DNA of 64,000 nucleotides. Source: Paraburkholderia sp. SOS3. Lineage in GTDB: Bacteria > Pseudomonadota > Gammaproteobacteria > Burkholderiales > Burkholderiaceae. Of this stretch, positions 61,814-64,000 are shown piece by piece. The first letter of the stretch is position 1, and each line of letters starts with the position of its first letter. The stretch spans positions 1,116,001 through 1,180,000 of the forward strand of contig NZ_CP018812.1 of the NCBI RefSeq assembly GCF_001922345.1, written 5' to 3'. The notes beneath the pieces were generated by a model. That model made no database searches, was not told the DNA's origin, and saw nothing but the letters and a program-made list of their open reading frames with translations. Position numbers and translations under genes: made by a program.

Positions 61814-63241
61814 ATGGCCGACCTTCAATTCGATGCGCCCCCGACCCTTCGCACCGTTGCAGATCTGCCATGCCCGCGAGGCGTACCGCTTCTAGGCAAT
61901 CTCTTCCAGATGGCGCCGGCGAAGCTGCACCTGACGTTGGAGCAATGGGCGAGGCAATTCGGTTCGCCATACCGCGTTCAACTCGGCACGATTCCGGTCA
62001 CCGTGTGGACTCAGGCCGATTTGTTCCAGACCGTCATGCGCGAGCGTCCGCATCTGTATCGACGATTTGCGCCGATGGAATCCGTTATGGCGGAACTGGG
62101 CGGGAACGGCGTATTTTCGGCGGAAGGCGCGGCATGGGAGCCGCAGCGCCGGCTCGTGATGCGCGCGCTTTCCTTTCCCAACGTCAAGAGCTTCTTTCCT
62201 ACTCTGGCCGCTATTACCGGCCGATTTCTCGTTCGCCTTCAGGACGCCGCGAAAGAGCGCAGAACGCTCGAAATGACGAAGGAGCTCAAGCGCTACACCG
62301 TCGATGTGACGAGTACGCTCGCCTTCGGTGAAGACCCGCATACGCTCGAACGGGAGCGAGGCGTCATCCAGGAGCAGCTGGCGCTGGTTCCGCCCGCGCT
62401 CATGCGGCGCGTCACCGCGCTCTTTCCCTACTGGCACTATTTCACGCTTCCCGAGGACCGGCGACTCGCGCGGGCCATGGTGGAGGTGCACGGCTATATC
62501 CGTCAGATGATCGAGCGCACGCGCGAGCGCATGCACGAGTCTCCCGATGCGCCGCCGCGCAATCTGCTCGAAGCGATGCTCGCCGCGCGCAACGAGCCCG
62601 ATTCAACGGTAACCGACGAGCAGATCTCGGCGAATGTTCTAACGCTGCTCGTCGCGGGAGAGGATACGACGGCCAATGCCATTGCCTGGGCACTGATGTA
62701 CGTTGCGGCGGACGACCGCCTGCAACAGCGGCTGTTCGAACAATCGCGTGCGGTGTTCGGCGAAGCCGGAATCTGTCCGGACTACGACGCGTTAAAGCAT
62801 CTCGACCTGTGCGAGGCCGTGTGCAACGAAGCGCTCAGATTGCGCCCCGTCGCCGCGATACAGACTTTCGAGCCGCTAAGCGACGTGCAGATCGGCGGCG
62901 TGGCCATACCAACTGGAACACGCATGCTGTTTCTCACGCGTCCTGCCATGCTCGACCCGCTGAACTTCGCGCATCCGGAAAGGTTCGACCCCGACCGCTG
63001 GAGGCACCCGCGAGATCCATCGGAAGGCGCGCACGAACTGAAGGCGTATCTGACGTTCGGCGCCGGCCCACGGGTATGTCCGGGCCGTTATCTCGCCGCG
63101 GTCGAAATGAGGCTCGTCCTGTCGATGATGTTGAGGCACTTCGAAATCGAACTCGCAATCGACCCGGCGAAGATCGAGGAAGTGTCTGCATTCACGATGG
63201 TGCCGAACACCATGCCGGTGCGGCTCAAGCCACGCAGCTGA
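61814..63241 (+). CDS. Cytochrome P450
   Basis: 475 residues from the ATG at 61814 (GGAGG before it). Oxygen-activation motif VAGEDTTAN in the I helix, ExxR as EALR, and haem-binding FGAGPRVCPGR with Cys422 as the thiolate ligand. No N-terminal membrane anchor, so it is soluble. The proline-rich start (CPRGVPLLGNLFQM) and 475-residue length are closer to CYP4/CYP102-like than to short class I bacterial P450s. No ferredoxin or reductase gene is in the window. The gene is divergent from beta-lactamase (221-bp gap). Substrate unknown. Confidence 0.93.
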   Translation: MADLQFDAPPTLRTVADLPCPRGVPLLGNLFQMAPAKLHLTLEQWARQFGSPYRVQLGTIPVTVWTQADLFQTVMRERPHLYRRFAPMESVMAELGGNGVFSAEGAAWEPQRRLVMRALSFPNVKSFFPTLAAITGRFLVRLQDAAKERRTLEMTKELKRYTVDVTSTLAFGEDPHTLERERGVIQEQLALVPPALMRRVTALFPYWHYFTLPEDRRLARAMVEVHGYIRQMIERTRERMHESPDAPPRNLLEAMLAARNEPDSTVTDEQISANVLTLLVAGEDTTANAIAWALMYVAADDRLQQRLFEQSRAVFGEAGICPDYDALKHLDLCEAVCNEALRLRPVAAIQTFEPLSDVQIGGVAIPTGTRMLFLTRPAMLDPLNFAHPERFDPDRWRHPRDPSEGAHELKAYLTFGAGPRVCPGRYLAAVEMRLVLSMMLRHFEIELAIDPAKIEEVSAFTMVPNTMPVRLKPRS

Positions 63242-63626
63242 TCGACGCGCAGACCTGCCTTCGTCATCGCGCTTTCTTTCAACGGCCCGCGTGACGCAGC
63301 TTGACGAATTCGGAGCGGCAACCTCACGGTTTTCGCCTTCACGGCAACCGCGCATCACCGTTCATGAGCGCGCCCGGGCTATATCGGTACGGAAAATCCA
63401 GTCTGTCGTGTCTGGTATTCATAACATTGCGAAAACAATGTTATGAAATCGTGTCCAATGTAGTTCGGGAAACTAACTACATACAGTCTTTAGGGATGCT
63501 TTTTCAACAAAAAAGGGCATCTGTGTAGCGCCGGCGCAGGCGCGAAAGATAAATTACAGCCCAATGTCGTGATAAGCCGGCTCAACCGAACCGGTTTTCG
63601 ACCTTCTATTACATGAGAGGAGAGAG
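63242..63626. other. Intergenic region before the porin with two inverted repeats
   Basis: 385 bp, AT-rich in its second half. TTCATAACATTG / CAATGTTATGAA (63418-63447, loop CGAAAA) is a perfect 12-bp stem, and TGTAGTT / AACTACA (63459-63481, 9-base spacer) is a second dyad. Neither is followed by a U tract, so they look more like operator sites or leader structures of the porin gene than terminators. The small open frame at 63301-63528 has no recognisable sequence. Confidence 0.6.
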
Positions 63627-64000
63627 ATGAAGCGGGGTCTGTATTTTATTGCCTGTTCAGGTATGTGCGCCGCCCAGTTCGCGCACGCGCAAAGTTCTGT
63701 GACGCTGTATGGCCTGCTGGACGCAGGCCTCCAATACACGAATAACGTGGGCAAGGGCGGATCGCTGTTTCGACAGACCACCGGCAATGTGAATGGCAGC
63801 CGCTTTGGTTTGCGAGGTAAAGAAGATCTTGGCGGCGGCCTTGGTGCGATTTTCGTGCTCGAAGGCGGATTCAACATTAACAACGGCAAGTCGGCTCAGG
63901 ATGGGCGATTGTTCGGTCGTCAGGCATTCGTCGGGCTGAACAGCACGAAATACGGTACCGTTACGCTCGGCCGTCAATACGACGCGCTGACCGATACGCT
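63627..64000 (+). CDS. Gram-negative porin, 5' part (cut by window end)
   Basis: The frame opens at an ATG preceded by GAGAGGAGAGAG and runs off the window after 124 codons. Signal peptide MKRGLYFIACSGMCAAQFAHA, then the mature start QSSVTLYGLLDAGLQYTNNVG, and RFGLRGKEDLGGGLGAIFVLEGGFNINNG and RLFGRQAFVGLNSTKYGTVTLGRQYDALTD. This is the OmpC-like trimeric porin family very numerous in Burkholderia and relatives. It makes a general diffusion channel in the outer membrane. Confidence 0.93.
   Translation, partial: MKRGLYFIACSGMCAAQFAHAQSSVTLYGLLDAGLQYTNNVGKGGSLFRQTTGNVNGSRFGLRGKEDLGGGLGAIFVLEGGFNINNGKSAQDGRLFGRQAFVGLNSTKYGTVTLGRQYDALTDT

Noticed and set aside
1..64000. tRNA, rRNA, CRISPR, insertion sequences, prophage or integrase genes
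   Set aside because: None recognised on reading both strands; no transposase-like protein and no regular spaced repeats.

Overview
The window is GC-rich, tightly packed betaproteobacterial DNA, most likely chromosomal or chromid sequence from Burkholderia, Paraburkholderia, Trinickia or a close relative. The grounds are a DUF4148-type small lipoprotein, a Burkholderia-type general porin, a PenA-like class A beta-lactamase, NodT-type efflux genes, GlxA-type AraC and LysR regulators, and an fmdA/fmdB/amiE amide locus. I see no rRNA, tRNA, CRISPR array, insertion sequence or prophage. About 52 protein genes can be supported; most other long open frames are antisense shadows caused by high GC.

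Layout. (1) 1-13.9 kb, exopolysaccharide locus: minus-strand genes for a GlxA-type regulator, Wza-like exporter, Wzc-like tyrosine kinase, beta-helix protein, OafA-type acyltransferase with SGNH domain, flippase, a family 2 glycosyltransferase and the start of one more gene; a family 4 glycosyltransferase lies divergently across an AT-rich island. (2) 14-19.3 kb: Mo-cofactor oxidoreductase with cytochrome b partner, a secreted protein, an aldehyde dehydrogenase, a P-loop kinase and two GFA zinc proteins, with two clear intrinsic terminators. (3) 19.5-28.4 kb, pentose/pentulose cassette: RbsABC-type ABC transporter, ribulokinase-type kinase, AraD-type epimerase, DeoR repressor, HAD phosphatase and ribokinase-type kinase, with a tandem operator-like repeat in front. 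(4) 28.4-34.8 kb: LysR regulator divergent from two FAD-dependent amine/amino-acid oxidases, a polar-amino-acid ABC receptor and permease without an ATPase, and an SDR enzyme. (5) 34.8-37.7 kb: methyltransferase, a Phd/PIN toxin-antitoxin pair with a dyad operator, and a membrane diguanylate cyclase.

(6) 38-50.5 kb is the most striking part. A 1144-residue protein fuses an NCS1-type nucleobase/allantoin permease, a cysteine-rich module, a histidine kinase and a receiver, and is followed by a LuxR-type response regulator. Divergently there is a complete UrtABCDE-type ABC transporter with formamidase FmdA, zinc-ribbon FmdB and aliphatic amidase AmiE. A perfect 10-bp-arm palindrome lies in the shared promoter region where a class II activator would bind. 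The simplest reading is a transporter-derived sensor that switches on uptake and hydrolysis of short-chain amides for nitrogen (and perhaps carbon). Three intercistronic hairpins may set expression steps along the operon.

(7) 50.6-64 kb: an AMP-forming ligase, a DUF4148 lipoprotein, a TetR regulator divergent from an EmrA/EmrB/NodT efflux operon whose emrA is frameshifted at a CG-dinucleotide run, a LysR/EamA pair, a LysE exporter, a class A beta-lactamase, a cytochrome P450, and the start of a porin preceded by two inverted repeats.
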